DNA of 64,000 nucleotides from Amycolatopsis albispora. Lineage in GTDB: Bacteria; Actinomycetota; Actinomycetes; Mycobacteriales; Pseudonocardiaceae. The notes under the pieces were generated by a model that was given only the letters and a program-made list of their open reading frames with translations, was not told the origin of the DNA and did no database searches. The position numbers were made by a program, and so were the translations under genes. The DNA lies in assembly GCF_003312875.1 (NCBI RefSeq), contig NZ_CP015163.1, positions 5,580,001 through 5,644,000 of the forward strand. The letters are read 5' to 3'. Positions 36,502 through 47,866 of the stretch are shown here, piece after piece; within the stretch, counting starts at the first letter, position 1; every line of letters begins with the position of its first letter.

Positions 36502-36637
36502 GCTCGCCCCAATCTGCACCGTTACAGAAGCGGGCTCATTCTGCTCGGGAACTTCTGTCCGCGCATGGCCCATCCAGGTGAGTTCCTGACCGTGAAACCT
36601 GCTCGCGTCCCTCGGGCATCGGCGGGACACTGTCGTC

Positions 36638-37249
36638 ATGACCTGGGGAAACCTCACCGCCTTCCTGCTCAGTTCGTTCGTGCTCGCGATGGTGCCTGGC
36701 CCAGCCACCGCGCTGCTGGTGCGTCAGTCGGTGCACGGCAGGCGCGCGGCCTTCGCCACCGTCGCGGGGATCGAGACGGGCGTGCTGATCTGGGCGGTGG
36801 CCGCCGCGCTCGGCATCTCGGCGCTGCTGACGGCCTCCGAAATCGCCTACCAGGTGCTGCGGATCACCGGGGTGTGCGTGCTGCTGTGGCTGGGATTCCA
36901 GGCGCTGCGCGGGGCACGGGCGGCGGCCGCCGCGCCCGAGCCGCCGACGATCGGTTCCGGGTACCGCTCCGGCCTGCTGATCAACCTGGCCAACCCGAAG
37001 CTGGGTGTGTTCGCGATCTCGTTCCTGCCGCAGTTCGTGCCTGCCGGGCCCGGCCACCAGCGCGACCTCCTGCTGCTCGCCGCGTTGTTCGTGGTGATCG
37101 ACACCCTCTGGTATTCGCTGATCGCGAGCGTGCTCAGCCGGTTCACCGAGTGGCTGCGCAAGGCCGAGGTCAGGCGGCGGCTGGAGCGGCTCACCGGGGT
37201 GGTGCTGATCGGCCTCGGTGTCCGGCTCGCGTTCGACACCACCCGCTGA
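36638..37249 (+). CDS. LysE/RhtB family exporter
   Basis: A 203-aa membrane protein with about six helices. The family signature is MVPGPATALLVRQSVHGRRA near the start, followed by AGIETGVLIWAVAAALG and YRSGLLINLANPKLGVFAIS. Family members export amino acids or derivatives; the substrate is unknown. Monocistronic; the thiC riboswitch begins just after it. Confidence 0.92.
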   Translation: MTWGNLTAFLLSSFVLAMVPGPATALLVRQSVHGRRAAFATVAGIETGVLIWAVAAALGISALLTASEIAYQVLRITGVCVLLWLGFQALRGARAAAAAPEPPTIGSGYRSGLLINLANPKLGVFAISFLPQFVPAGPGHQRDLLLLAALFVVIDTLWYSLIASVLSRFTEWLRKAEVRRRLERLTGVVLIGLGVRLAFDTTR

Positions 37250-37302
37250 CCCCCTTGTTCATCCGGCCGTCGGCATGGCATGGTCGGGGGACAACCGAAC
37301 AC

Positions 37303-37417
37303 CGCAACCGCGGGAGCTCGCGCCTTGGCGGGCTGAGAGGGTGGCTGGTGTCCTTTCGTCGGGACCCGGTGCCGCCGACCGCATGAACCTGACCGGGTAA
37401 TGCCGGCGTAGGGAGTG
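37303..37417 (+). promoter_or_regulatory. TPP riboswitch of thiC
   Basis: Conserved thi-box elements are present in order: CCGCGGGAGCTC, GGCTGAGAGGGTG, then the pyrophosphate arm CATGAACCTGACCGGGTAAT and GCCGGCGTAGGGAGTG. The thiC ATG follows within two bases. GGGAG of the riboswitch is also the ribosome site, so TPP binding should block translation initiation. Confidence 0.95.
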
Positions 37418-37418
37418 A

Positions 37419-39889
<2,471 letters not shown>

Positions 39890-39906
39890 GGGCGGCAGCC
39901 GAGCAG

Positions 39907-39961
39907 TGTCACGAATGTGGCTTTCGAGACGTTTGGCGTCTCGAAAGCCACATTCGTGACA
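39907..39961. repeat. Palindromic repeat, TGTCAC subtype
   Basis: TGTCACGAATGTGGCTTTCG with a perfect inverted partner around GAGACGTTTGGCGTCTC. The arms extend into the centre (GAGACG/CGTCTC), giving about 26 paired bases. It begins 17 bases after thiD. Confidence 0.94.
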
Positions 39962-40054
39962 CTCCGGAGGCCCACCTGCAAAACCGCCACCCGGCAACAC
40001 AAGGTGACCACCCGCCCAACCAGGCCCCCCCATCCCGGTCCACAGCCAAAAACA

Positions 40055-40111
40055 CGGCGGGGGTTCCGTTGTCAAGGCATCTTTCCCGCCTTGACAACGG
40101 AACCCCCGCCG
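40055..40111. terminator. Long perfect hairpin, probable bidirectional terminator
   Basis: CGGCGGGGGTTCCGTTGTCAAGG minus no bases pairs perfectly over 23 positions (40055-40077 with 40089-40111) around CATCTTTCCCG. Left arm begins CGGCGGGGGTTCC, right arm ends GGAACCCCCGCCG. It lies between convergent thiD and the MarR relic, and its sequence is unrelated to the GTGGCTTT repeats. Confidence 0.75.
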
Positions 40112-40114
40112 TAG

Positions 40115-40576
40115 TCACACTGAAGACCCGGGGTGGGCCACCCCCGACAACCCCGGACAACAACCCGATTCCGCCAGCGTCTCGGACAGCACGCGCAGAT
40201 AAACCTCCCGCGCCCGGTCGAGCACCTCGCCGCCTTCGTCGGTGAGCACGGCGTACACCTCGCGCCGGTTGTGCTCCGGCCGGTCCCGCCGCACCCGGCC
40301 GCGCTCCACGTGCCAGTCGATGATCCGCCCGCCACGCGTGACACCGAGCCGATCGGCCAGCGTGAGCATCTGCAGCTGCCCGCGCTCACTGCAGCGCAAC
40401 GCGGTCAGCAGGTCGTGGTCCGACGGTGAGCAACCCGCCTCCGCCTCGATCCGCTGGTCCAGCAGCCGCCGGACTGGTGCAGGTTCCCTCAGGCCCGATG
40501 AAGCGCCAAGTCCGGCGAGCCGCGCACCACCCCGCTCGCCTACTTCCCCGACGGCGACGGCTGGATCGCCAAGCAC
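40115..40576 (-). pseudogene. MarR-type regulator, degenerate
   Basis: The frame encodes a recognisable MarR core: HDLLTALRCSERGQLQMLTL, ADRLGVTRGG, RRDRPEHNRREVYAVLTDEG. The recognition helix and start of the wing look shortened (GVTRGGRIIDWHVERG), the N-terminal dimer helices are missing or unrelated, and the C-terminus is short. The upstream part of the frame runs through the antisense of a nitroreductase remnant. Probably a decayed gene; a short divergent MarR protein cannot be excluded. Confidence 0.55.
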
Positions 40577-40611
40577 CCCGACCGCGTCACGATCGAGGTC
40601 GGCGGCGGGAG
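40505..40611 (+). pseudogene. Remnant of a deazaflavin (F420)-dependent nitroreductase gene
   Basis: In one frame the DNA reads AKSGEPRTTPLAYFPDGDG, then WIAKHPDRVTIEVGGG. This matches two conserved blocks of the Ddn-type family, the SGKPRxTPL...DGD block and the NPxVxVEVG block. The intervening segment that normally holds GGAPxHPxWYxNL is deleted, and nothing recognisable lies before or after. Only about 35 of some 140 residues remain. Confidence 0.6.
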
Positions 40612-40672
40612 ATCCCGGTTCTCCGGCTCACCCGCTCGCCGGAGGCCTGACCAGGGCGGGACACTGGGGGGC

Positions 40673-41509
40673 ATGACGGAAGCTACGAGCCCGCCTGCCG
40701 CGCTGACCATCGCCGGCTCCGACTCCGGTGGCGCCGCCGGACTGCAGGCCGACCTGCGCACCTTTCTCACCTGCGGGGTACACGGCCTGGTCGCGGTGAC
40801 CGCGGTGACCGTGCAGAACACGCTCGGGGTGCACGACCGCACGGACATCCCACCGCACATCGTCGCCGGGCAGATCGAAGCGGTCGCCGCGGACATGCGG
40901 GTCGGCGCGGCCAAAACCGGCATGCTCGCGTCGGCGGAGATCATCGAGGCGGTGGCCGCGGCCTGCGACGCCGCCGAGATCGGCCGCGACCGGCGCATCC
41001 CGTTCGTGGTGGACCCGGTGGCCGCCTCCATGCACGGCCACCCGCTCTTCGACGCGGCCGGGCTCGCCGCGCTGCGTGACCTGCTGCTCCCCCGCGCCAC
41101 CGTGCTCACCCCGAACCTGGACGAGGTGCGGTTGCTCACCGGCCTCGACGTGACCGACCGCCAGGGCATGCGCGACGCGGCGGTGGCGCTGCACCAGCTC
41201 GGGCCGCGGCACGTGCTGGTCAAGAGCGGGCACCTGGTCACCGATCCCGAGTGCGTCGACCTGCTCTTCGACGGTGAGGACTTCGTCGAACTGCCGGGCC
41301 CGCGCTTCTCCACGCCGCACACGCACGGCGCCGGTGACGCGATGGCGTCGGCGTTCACCGCCGGTCTCGCGCGCGGCATGCCGGTGGTGGAAGCAGCCAG
41401 GTTCGGCAAGTGGTTCGTCAGCAACGCGGTGGCGAACTCGTACCCGATGGGCGCGAAGGTCGGCCCGGTTTCGGCGTTCTGGCGGCTGGCCCCGGAGGAG
41501 CGCGCGTGA
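40673..41509 (+). CDS. thiD: Hydroxymethylpyrimidine/phosphomethylpyrimidine kinase ThiD (second copy)
   Basis: A 278-aa paralogue of the ThiD at 39068, with the same blocks: [66 protein letters not shown]. The anion-hole motif is the normal GAGD (HTHGAGDAMASAFTAGLARG). It is not preceded by a riboswitch, so unlike copy 1 it is not directly TPP-controlled. The ion-channel gene starts within its stop codon (GTGA). Confidence 0.92.
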   Translation: MTEATSPPAALTIAGSDSGGAAGLQADLRTFLTCGVHGLVAVTAVTVQNTLGVHDRTDIPPHIVAGQIEAVAADMRVGAAKTGMLASAEIIEAVAAACDAAEIGRDRRIPFVVDPVAASMHGHPLFDAAGLAALRDLLLPRATVLTPNLDEVRLLTGLDVTDRQGMRDAAVALHQLGPRHVLVKSGHLVTDPECVDLLFDGEDFVELPGPRFSTPHTHGAGDAMASAFTAGLARGMPVVEAARFGKWFVSNAVANSYPMGAKVGPVSAFWRLAPEERA

Positions 41510-42309
41510 CCCGACAGCGGGTGGGGGCCGTTGTCGAGAGCAGGCGGTTCCAGAACTTCATCATCGCGGTGATCGTGGCCAACGCGATCACGCTGGGCCT
41601 GGAGACCTCACCGCGGATGGTCGCCGAATACGGCACCTTCCTGCACACGCTCGACTACCTCGCGCTCGGCATCTTCGTGCTCGAACTGAGCGCGAAGTTC
41701 TACGCCTTCCGCGGCGCGTTCTTCAAGGACGCGTGGAACCTGTTCGACCTGGCCGTGGTCGGCATCGCGCTGGTGCCCGCGACCGGGCCGTTCGCCGTGC
41801 TGCGTGCCCTGCGGGTGCTGCGCGTGCTCCGGCTGATCTCGGTGGTGCCGTCGATGCGCAAGGTGGTCACCGGGCTGCTCGCCGCGGTCCCCGGCATGGC
41901 CTCGATCGCCGCGCTGCTGGCGTTGATCATCTTCGTCGCCGGGGTGATGGCCACCAAGCTGTTCGGCACGATCACCCCGGAGCACTTCGGCGATCTCGGC
42001 ACGTCGCTGTTCACCCTGTTCCAGGTGATGACCGGCGAAGCCTGGCCGGACATCGCCGACGACGTGATGGCGCAGGCACCCGCGGCCTGGATCTTCTTCG
42101 TCGTCTACATCCTGATCTCCAGCTTCGCGGTGCTGAACCTGTTCATCGCGGTGGTGGTCAGCGCGATGGAGGACGAGCTGCGCGACGAAATCCGCGAAGA
42201 GGAGGACAAGCAGGCGGCCGCGCAGGCCGCCGCGAACCAGGAGATCCTGGACGAGCTGCGGGCACTGCGCGCGGAGATCGCCGAGCTGCGCGCGCGGGAG
42301 CGGGACTAG
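41506..42309 (+). CDS. Voltage-gated ion channel, single-domain (NaChBac-like)
   Basis: A 267-aa six-helix channel subunit that should assemble as a tetramer. S1 begins FQNFIIAVIVANAITLGLET. S4 voltage sensor: RALRVLRVLRLISVVPSMRK with Arg every third residue. Pore: LGTSLFTLFQVMTGEAWPDI, with selectivity segment TGEAW resembling calcium-channel repeats more than the TLESW of NaChBac. S6 is VLNLFIAVVVSAM. A C-terminal coiled coil (EILDELRALRAEIAELRARE) ends it. GTG start overlaps the thiD stop by four bases. Confidence 0.9.
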   Translation: MTRQRVGAVVESRRFQNFIIAVIVANAITLGLETSPRMVAEYGTFLHTLDYLALGIFVLELSAKFYAFRGAFFKDAWNLFDLAVVGIALVPATGPFAVLRALRVLRVLRLISVVPSMRKVVTGLLAAVPGMASIAALLALIIFVAGVMATKLFGTITPEHFGDLGTSLFTLFQVMTGEAWPDIADDVMAQAPAAWIFFVVYILISSFAVLNLFIAVVVSAMEDELRDEIREEEDKQAAAQAAANQEILDELRALRAEIAELRARERD

Positions 42310-42743
42310 GACTTCTCGTCGTCGGAAAGCAGGGCCTCCAGCGCGGGCAGCGCGTCGATCAGCTGTCGCCGCTGCTCCTCGGACAACCGCTCGATCCGCC
42401 GGTTCAGCTCCTGGATCCGGGTCGAACGGACCCCGGAGACCATGCGCTCGCCCTCCTCGGTGGCGGTGGCCAGCCAGGCGCGGCGATCGACCGGATCGGA
42501 CTCGCGGCGCACGTACCCCGCCTCGACCAGCGCGGCCACTATCCGCGACATGGTCGCCGCGGCCACGCCCTCCTTGGCGGCGAGATCACCGAGCCGCAGC
42601 TGCCCGTAGTTCACCAGGGTGGCCAGCGCGGAGATCGCACCGTGGCCGGGGCCCGGCGCGCCCGCCTGCCGCAGCGAGCGGGAAAGCCTGCCGACGGCCA
42701 GGAAAAGCCGGCCGGACACGTCCTGAGACGGCGACGTGGTCAC
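42306..42743 (-). CDS. MarR family transcriptional regulator
   Basis: A 145-aa regulator: dimer helix RLFLAVGRLSRSLRQAG, wHTH ISALATLVNYGQLRLGDLAA, KEGVAAATMSRIVAALVEAG, wing YVRRESDPVDRRAWLATATE and C-terminal helix IERLSEEQRRQLIDALPALE. GTG 42743 is preferred because AAGGAG lies ten bases upstream; the frame is open to 42830. The last bases overlap the end of the channel gene. Targets unknown. Confidence 0.88.
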   Translation of the reverse strand: MTTSPSQDVSGRLFLAVGRLSRSLRQAGAPGPGHGAISALATLVNYGQLRLGDLAAKEGVAAATMSRIVAALVEAGYVRRESDPVDRRAWLATATEEGERMVSGVRSTRIQELNRRIERLSEEQRRQLIDALPALEALLSDDEKS

Positions 42744-42877
42744 CTCACGCTCCTTACCGCGCACGGAAGGTGTGGCGCGCGGGTCAGCCCCGATGTGGTC
42801 GAAAGTGCCGTCAACCTTACGTGCCGCCACCCGGGGTTCCGCGTGAACCCGCCGGGATTGTGATGGACGACTTCCGC

Positions 42878-43843
<966 letters not shown>

Positions 43844-43844
<1 letters not shown>

Positions 43845-44932
43845 CAGACACTCTCCTTCTCACGAAGCCGGGCCGGGTCGGCGGCGGCCACCCCGGGCGG
43901 CGGCGGGGTGCCGTCGAGCGCGGCGAGCACCGCGTCGGCGGTGATCGGCGCCATCAGCAGGCCGTTGCGGTGGTGCCCGGTCGCGGCGAACACCCCGTCG
44001 GGCAGCCTGCCGATGAAGGGCAGGTTGTCCACACTGGCCGCGCGCAGCCCGGCGGCGGTTTCGGCCAGTTCGTACTCGGCGATCGCCGGGAACACCCGTT
44101 CGGCGCCTTCGAGCAGCTCACGCACCCCGCGTGCGGTGACCACCTCGTCGAACCCGGCCTCGTACTGGGTCGCGCCGAGCACCAGCTCGCCGCCCGCGCG
44201 CGGCACGAGATAGATGGGACGGCCCTCGGCGTACGCGCGGACGGTGTGCGCGGGCGGGCCGAGCGTGGTGCGACGGGCACGCAGGCGCAGGATCTCGCCC
44301 TTGAGCGGGCGGACGGCGTGCTCCAGCGCCGGGTGCAGGCGGGCGCTCCAGGCGCCGGCGGCCAGCACCACGAGATCGCCGCGCAGCGTCCGGCCGGTGG
44401 TCCGGACGGTCTCCGGGCCCAGCTCGACGACCTCTTCGCGGATCGGGTCGAGCGGTTTCCGGAGGGCGTCGAGCAGGGCGCGGTTGTCCACGGACAGGTC
44501 GCCCGGCACGGCGAGGCCCCCGCGGAGGGAGCCCGCGAGACCGGGTTCTCGCCGCTTCAATTGTCGACTTGTCAGCTTTTCCGCCTCGCGGCCCGCGCTG
44601 TGCAGATAGGCCGCGAGCTGGTCGAGAACGCCCAGGTCGGCACTGTCCAGCGCGGCGACCAGCGTGCCTTTCTCGGACAGTCCGCAGCCACCGAGGTCCT
44701 CGGCGAACTGCGGCCAGCGCCTCAGCGACTCCTCACCGAGGGTGAGCACTTCCTCTTCACCGGGCCACGCCTCGGTGACCGGGGCGAGCATGCCGCCCGC
44801 CACCCAGGACGCACCACGCGCCGGTCGCGGGTCGACGAGGGTGACCTCGTGGCCGCGGGCCTGGGCGCGCCAGGCGACGGCGAGGCCGACGACACCGCCA
44901 CCAACCACGGTGACCTGGTGCTTTCGCTTCAT
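43844..44932 (-). CDS. thiO: Glycine oxidase ThiO
   Basis: A 362-aa FAD enzyme converting glycine to iminoglycine (dehydroglycine) for thiazole formation. FAD-binding motif [20 protein letters not shown], then [48 protein letters not shown], and C-terminal [20 protein letters not shown] with [17 protein letters not shown]. First gene after a TPP riboswitch on the same strand. Confidence 0.95.
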
Positions 44933-44938
44933 GGGATC

Positions 44939-45024
44939 ACGCTCCCTGCGCCGGCATGACCCGGATCAGGTTCCACGGTCGGAGCGGCAGCTCCCTCTCA
45001 GCCCGTGCCTCGGGCTCCCGTGCG
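44939..45024 (-). promoter_or_regulatory. TPP riboswitch of thiO-thiS-thiG
   Basis: Reading the minus strand: GGGAGCCCGAGGCACGGG, CTGAGAGGGAGC, CCGTGGAACCTGATCCGGGT, CATGCCGGCGCAGGGAGCGTG, a complete thi-box. It ends about seven bases before the thiO ATG, so the terminal GGGAG doubles as the ribosome site. Confidence 0.95.
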
Positions 45025-45050
45025 GACGTTTCCACCGTAACACCGACGAG

Positions 45051-45063
45051 TACCGTCGCGAAC
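45051..45063 (+). promoter_or_regulatory. Leaderless -10 element of thiE
   Basis: TACCGT (45051-45056) lies seven bases before the thiE ATG, without a ribosome site. If used, thiE escapes riboswitch control. Confidence 0.45.
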
Positions 45064-45729
45064 ATGCCAGGGCTGGATGGTGACGAGATCAGGAAGCGCC
45101 TCGACGAGGCACGGCTGTACCTGTGCGTGGACGCGCGGTCGGCGCGCGGGGACCTCGCGGAGTTCCTCGACGCGGCGCTGGCCGGTGGGGTGGACATCGT
45201 GCAGCTGCGTGACAAGACCAGCGGCGCGCCACTGGAGGCGAAACAGGAACTGGCGGCGCTGGAGGTGTTCGCCGCCGCATGCGCGAAGCACGGTGCGCTG
45301 CTGTCGGTGAACGACCGGGCGGACGTCGCGCTGGCGGCCGGCGCCGACGTGCTGCACCTCGGCCAGGACGACCTCCCGGTGCCGGTCGCGCGGCGCGTGC
45401 TGGGTGACGACGTGGTGATCGGCCGGTCCACGCACTCGGGCGCGCAGGCCCGCGCGGCCGCCGCCGAGCCGGGCGTCGACTACTTCTGCACCGGGCCCTG
45501 CTGGCCGACCCCCACCAAGCCCGGCCGGGACGCGCCGGGGCTGGACCTGGTCCGGGAAACCGCCGCGCTCGGCACTGGGCGCCCGTGGTTCGCCATCGGC
45601 GGCATCGATCTCGAGCGCCTGCCGGAAGTCCTGGAGGCGGGAGCCACGCGAATCGTGGTCGTCCGCGCCATCACGGACGCCGAAGACCCGGAATCGGCGG
45701 CGCGTGCCCTGAAATCCGCGCTGGTTTAA
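45064..45729 (+). CDS. thiE: Thiamine-phosphate synthase ThiE
   Basis: A 221-aa TIM-barrel enzyme joining HMP-PP and thiazole phosphate. Motifs: [115 protein letters not shown] and [20 protein letters not shown]. Divergent from the thiOSG operon. A palindromic repeat follows its stop. Confidence 0.95.
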   Translation: MPGLDGDEIRKRLDEARLYLCVDARSARGDLAEFLDAALAGGVDIVQLRDKTSGAPLEAKQELAALEVFAAACAKHGALLSVNDRADVALAAGADVLHLGQDDLPVPVARRVLGDDVVIGRSTHSGAQARAAAAEPGVDYFCTGPCWPTPTKPGRDAPGLDLVRETAALGTGRPWFAIGGIDLERLPEVLEAGATRIVVVRAITDAEDPESAARALKSALV

Positions 45730-45740
45730 CGGAGACCGCC

Positions 45741-45795
45741 GAACACGAATGTGGCTTTCGGGGCGCTTTTCGCCCCGAAAGCCACATTCGTGTTC
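45741..45795. repeat. Palindromic repeat, AACACG subtype
   Basis: GAACACGAATGTGGCTTTCG and its perfect inverse around GGGCGCTTTTCGCCC; near-perfect pairing over about 25 bases. It fills the gap between the 3' ends of convergent thiE and the membrane-protein gene, 12 bases from each. Confidence 0.94.
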
Positions 45796-45807
45796 TTCAC
45801 CGCGTTT

Positions 45808-46761
45808 TTATTGCGCCGCGGCGGGGGCGCTTTGCTGCGGGGCGCTCGGTTCCGGGTTTTCGGTGGTGGTGGTGACCGATGGCTCCGGGGTGCTGCTGGT
45901 CGGCTGCTCCGACGGCTCGGCCGGTGCCGTGGTGGTGGGCGCGCCGGATTCGCTCGCGGGCGCCTTCGACGGGGTGCTCGCCGGGGCCTCGCGGGTTTCC
46001 GAGGCGGGGGCGTGCTCGGCGGGCTTCTCGTGCTCGCCGCCGCCACCGCCGACGATGTGGCCGATCGTGCTCCGGCCGTCGCCGGAGATGCTGCCGCCGG
46101 TGGCGAACTCGAACCCGGTGATCAGCAGGATCGCCAGCACAAAGCCGACCAGGCTGGTCCCGATGACCAACGGCCACCGCAGCTTGCGCAGGCGGCTGAC
46201 CGGCTGCTCCGCCGATTCCGAAGCCACCCCCGAGGCCGCCCCGGATGACTCAGCGGCCCCTCCCGAAGCCGCTCCAGAGCCAGAGTCCGAAGCCGAATCC
46301 ACCCCCGAAGCCGCTCCAGAGCCCGAAGCCGCCCCAGAAGCCGCCCCAGAAGCCGCGCCGGAGCCCGAAGCCGCCCCAGAAGCCGATCCCGGAGCCGCTC
46401 CAGAAGCCGAAGCCGATTCCGGCGCCGAACCCCGGGCGTCGGACTCCTCGTCACCCGACTCGGCCGCCGGCGACCCGATCCGTTCGGCCATCGGCGCCGT
46501 CGCCCCCGCCCGGCCCGACGCCAGCACCTGGGTGCGCGTGGCCAGCACCTTGGCCTTCAGCGCCGCTTCCTTCGTGCGGTCCAGCGAGCGCAGGTACAGC
46601 TCGCCGCCCACCGTGGTGATCACGCTCGCCAATCCCGCGCCGAGCACCGTGCCCGCGACGCCGAGCGTCGAACCGAGCAGCGCCGCGGTCACCGCGGCCA
46701 GTGCGGCCGCGGCCACCTGAATCGGTCTGACCCCTGACTTCTTTTCCTTCTCCTCTGACAT
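45808..46761 (-). CDS. Two-TM membrane protein with Ala/Ser/Gly-repeat loop
   Basis: A 317-aa protein, not recognised as a named family. N-terminal hydrophobic region (QVAAAALAAVTAALLGSTLG, VAGTVLGAGLASVITTVGGE), a charged segment, then about 70 residues of SGAASGSGAASGAASG-type low complexity. A second membrane helix (PLVIGTSLVGFVLAILLITG) precedes an extracellular Pro/Thr/Ser-rich tail (STPSKAPASES, TTTAPAEPSEQP). The start MSEEKEKKSGVRPIQ follows GGAGAAGG. Probably a wall-spanning protein; function unknown. Confidence 0.75.
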   Translation of the reverse strand: MSEEKEKKSGVRPIQVAAAALAAVTAALLGSTLGVAGTVLGAGLASVITTVGGELYLRSLDRTKEAALKAKVLATRTQVLASGRAGATAPMAERIGSPAAESGDEESDARGSAPESASASGAAPGSASGAASGSGAASGAASGAASGSGAASGVDSASDSGSGAASGGAAESSGAASGVASESAEQPVSRLRKLRWPLVIGTSLVGFVLAILLITGFEFATGGSISGDGRSTIGHIVGGGGGEHEKPAEHAPASETREAPASTPSKAPASESGAPTTTAPAEPSEQPTSSTPEPSVTTTTENPEPSAPQQSAPAAAQ

Positions 46762-46915
46762 GATCCGTTTCTTCTCCACACCCCTGCGACTACCCGAACC
46801 CCCAACGAATAAGGCGCGCCAGTTGCTCCCCGCGTTGCCCGATGGTGAGCCCCGCCACGCTGTCTGTCCACATTGGACTACGCGCGATTCACCGATCCTT
46901 GACATACTCACCGTT

Positions 46916-47866
46916 ATGCAGCTGATCTCCCTCGAGCACATCCGGGCCGCCGCGGGCCGGATCGCCGGCGCCGCGATCCGCACCCCCCTGCTGCCGCAGC
47001 ACTGGGCGACCGGCGCCCCGCTCTGGCTCAAAGCCGAGAACCTGCAACCGATCGGCGCGTTCAAGATCCGCGGCGCGTACAACGCGATCGCCGCGCTGAG
47101 TGAACCCCGGCGTCAACGCGGAGTAGTCGCCTACTCCAGCGGGAACCACGCGCAGGCCGTCGCCGCGGCCGCGAAGATGTTCGGCGTCCCGGCGATGATC
47201 GTGGTCCCGGACAGCACCCCGCGAACCAAGGTCGAGGCCACCGCGGCCCACGGCGCGAAGGTGATCGAGGTGCCGATCGCGCAGCGGGAACTCGCCGCGC
47301 ACACCCTCGCCGACCAGCACGGCTTCAACCTCATCCCGCCGTTCGACCACCACGAGGTGATCGCCGGGCAGGGCACCATCGGCCTGGAGATCGCCGAGGA
47401 CCTGCCGGGCACGCAGGTGGTGCTCGTCCCGGTCAGCGGTGGCGGGCTCGCCTCCGGCATCGGGACCGCGATCAAGTCGCTGCTGCCGTCGGCCAGGGTG
47501 TACGCGGTGGAGCCGGAACTCGCCGCCGACACCGCGGAGGGCCTGCTCTCCGGCACCAGGGTCGACTGGCCGGTGGAATGGCGGGCACGCACCATCGCCG
47601 ACGGCCTGCGTGCGCAGCCGTCCGAGCTGACCTTCGCGCACCTCAAGCGGGTGATCGACGGCATCGTCACGGTCAGCGAGGACGAGATCCGCGCCGCCGT
47701 GCGGGTGCTGGCCACCAAGGCGAACCTGGTCGCCGAGCCCAGCGGCGCGGTGACCACCGCCGCCTACCTGTTCCGGCGCGACGAGCTGCCGGAGGGCCGC
47801 ACCGTGGCCGTCGTCTCCGGCGGCAACATCGACGCGGCCCTGCTCGCCGAGCTACTCCGGGCGTGA
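46916..47866 (+). CDS. Threonine/serine dehydratase (PLP-dependent, short form)
   Basis: A 316-aa fold-type II PLP enzyme: RTPLLPQHWATGAPLWLKAE, PLP Lys in IGAFKIRGAYNAIAAL, phosphate loop in YSSGNHAQAVAAAAKMFGVP, VSGGGLASGIGTAIKSL, and C-terminal [16 protein letters not shown]. It lacks the C-terminal ACT-like regulatory domain of biosynthetic IlvA, so a catabolic TdcB-like enzyme or serine racemase-like activity is more likely. A CATACT element lies seven bases before the ATG. Its 3' end overlaps the convergent MFS gene by 15 bases. Confidence 0.9.
   Translation: MQLISLEHIRAAAGRIAGAAIRTPLLPQHWATGAPLWLKAENLQPIGAFKIRGAYNAIAALSEPRRQRGVVAYSSGNHAQAVAAAAKMFGVPAMIVVPDSTPRTKVEATAAHGAKVIEVPIAQRELAAHTLADQHGFNLIPPFDHHEVIAGQGTIGLEIAEDLPGTQVVLVPVSGGGLASGIGTAIKSLLPSARVYAVEPELAADTAEGLLSGTRVDWPVEWRARTIADGLRAQPSELTFAHLKRVIDGIVTVSEDEIRAAVRVLATKANLVAEPSGAVTTAAYLFRRDELPEGRTVAVVSGGNIDAALLAELLRA

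Noticed and set aside
46240..46450. GAAGCCGCC tandem units as a DNA satellite or CRISPR
   Set aside because: They are codons of the Ala/Ser/Gly loop of the membrane protein and remain in frame.
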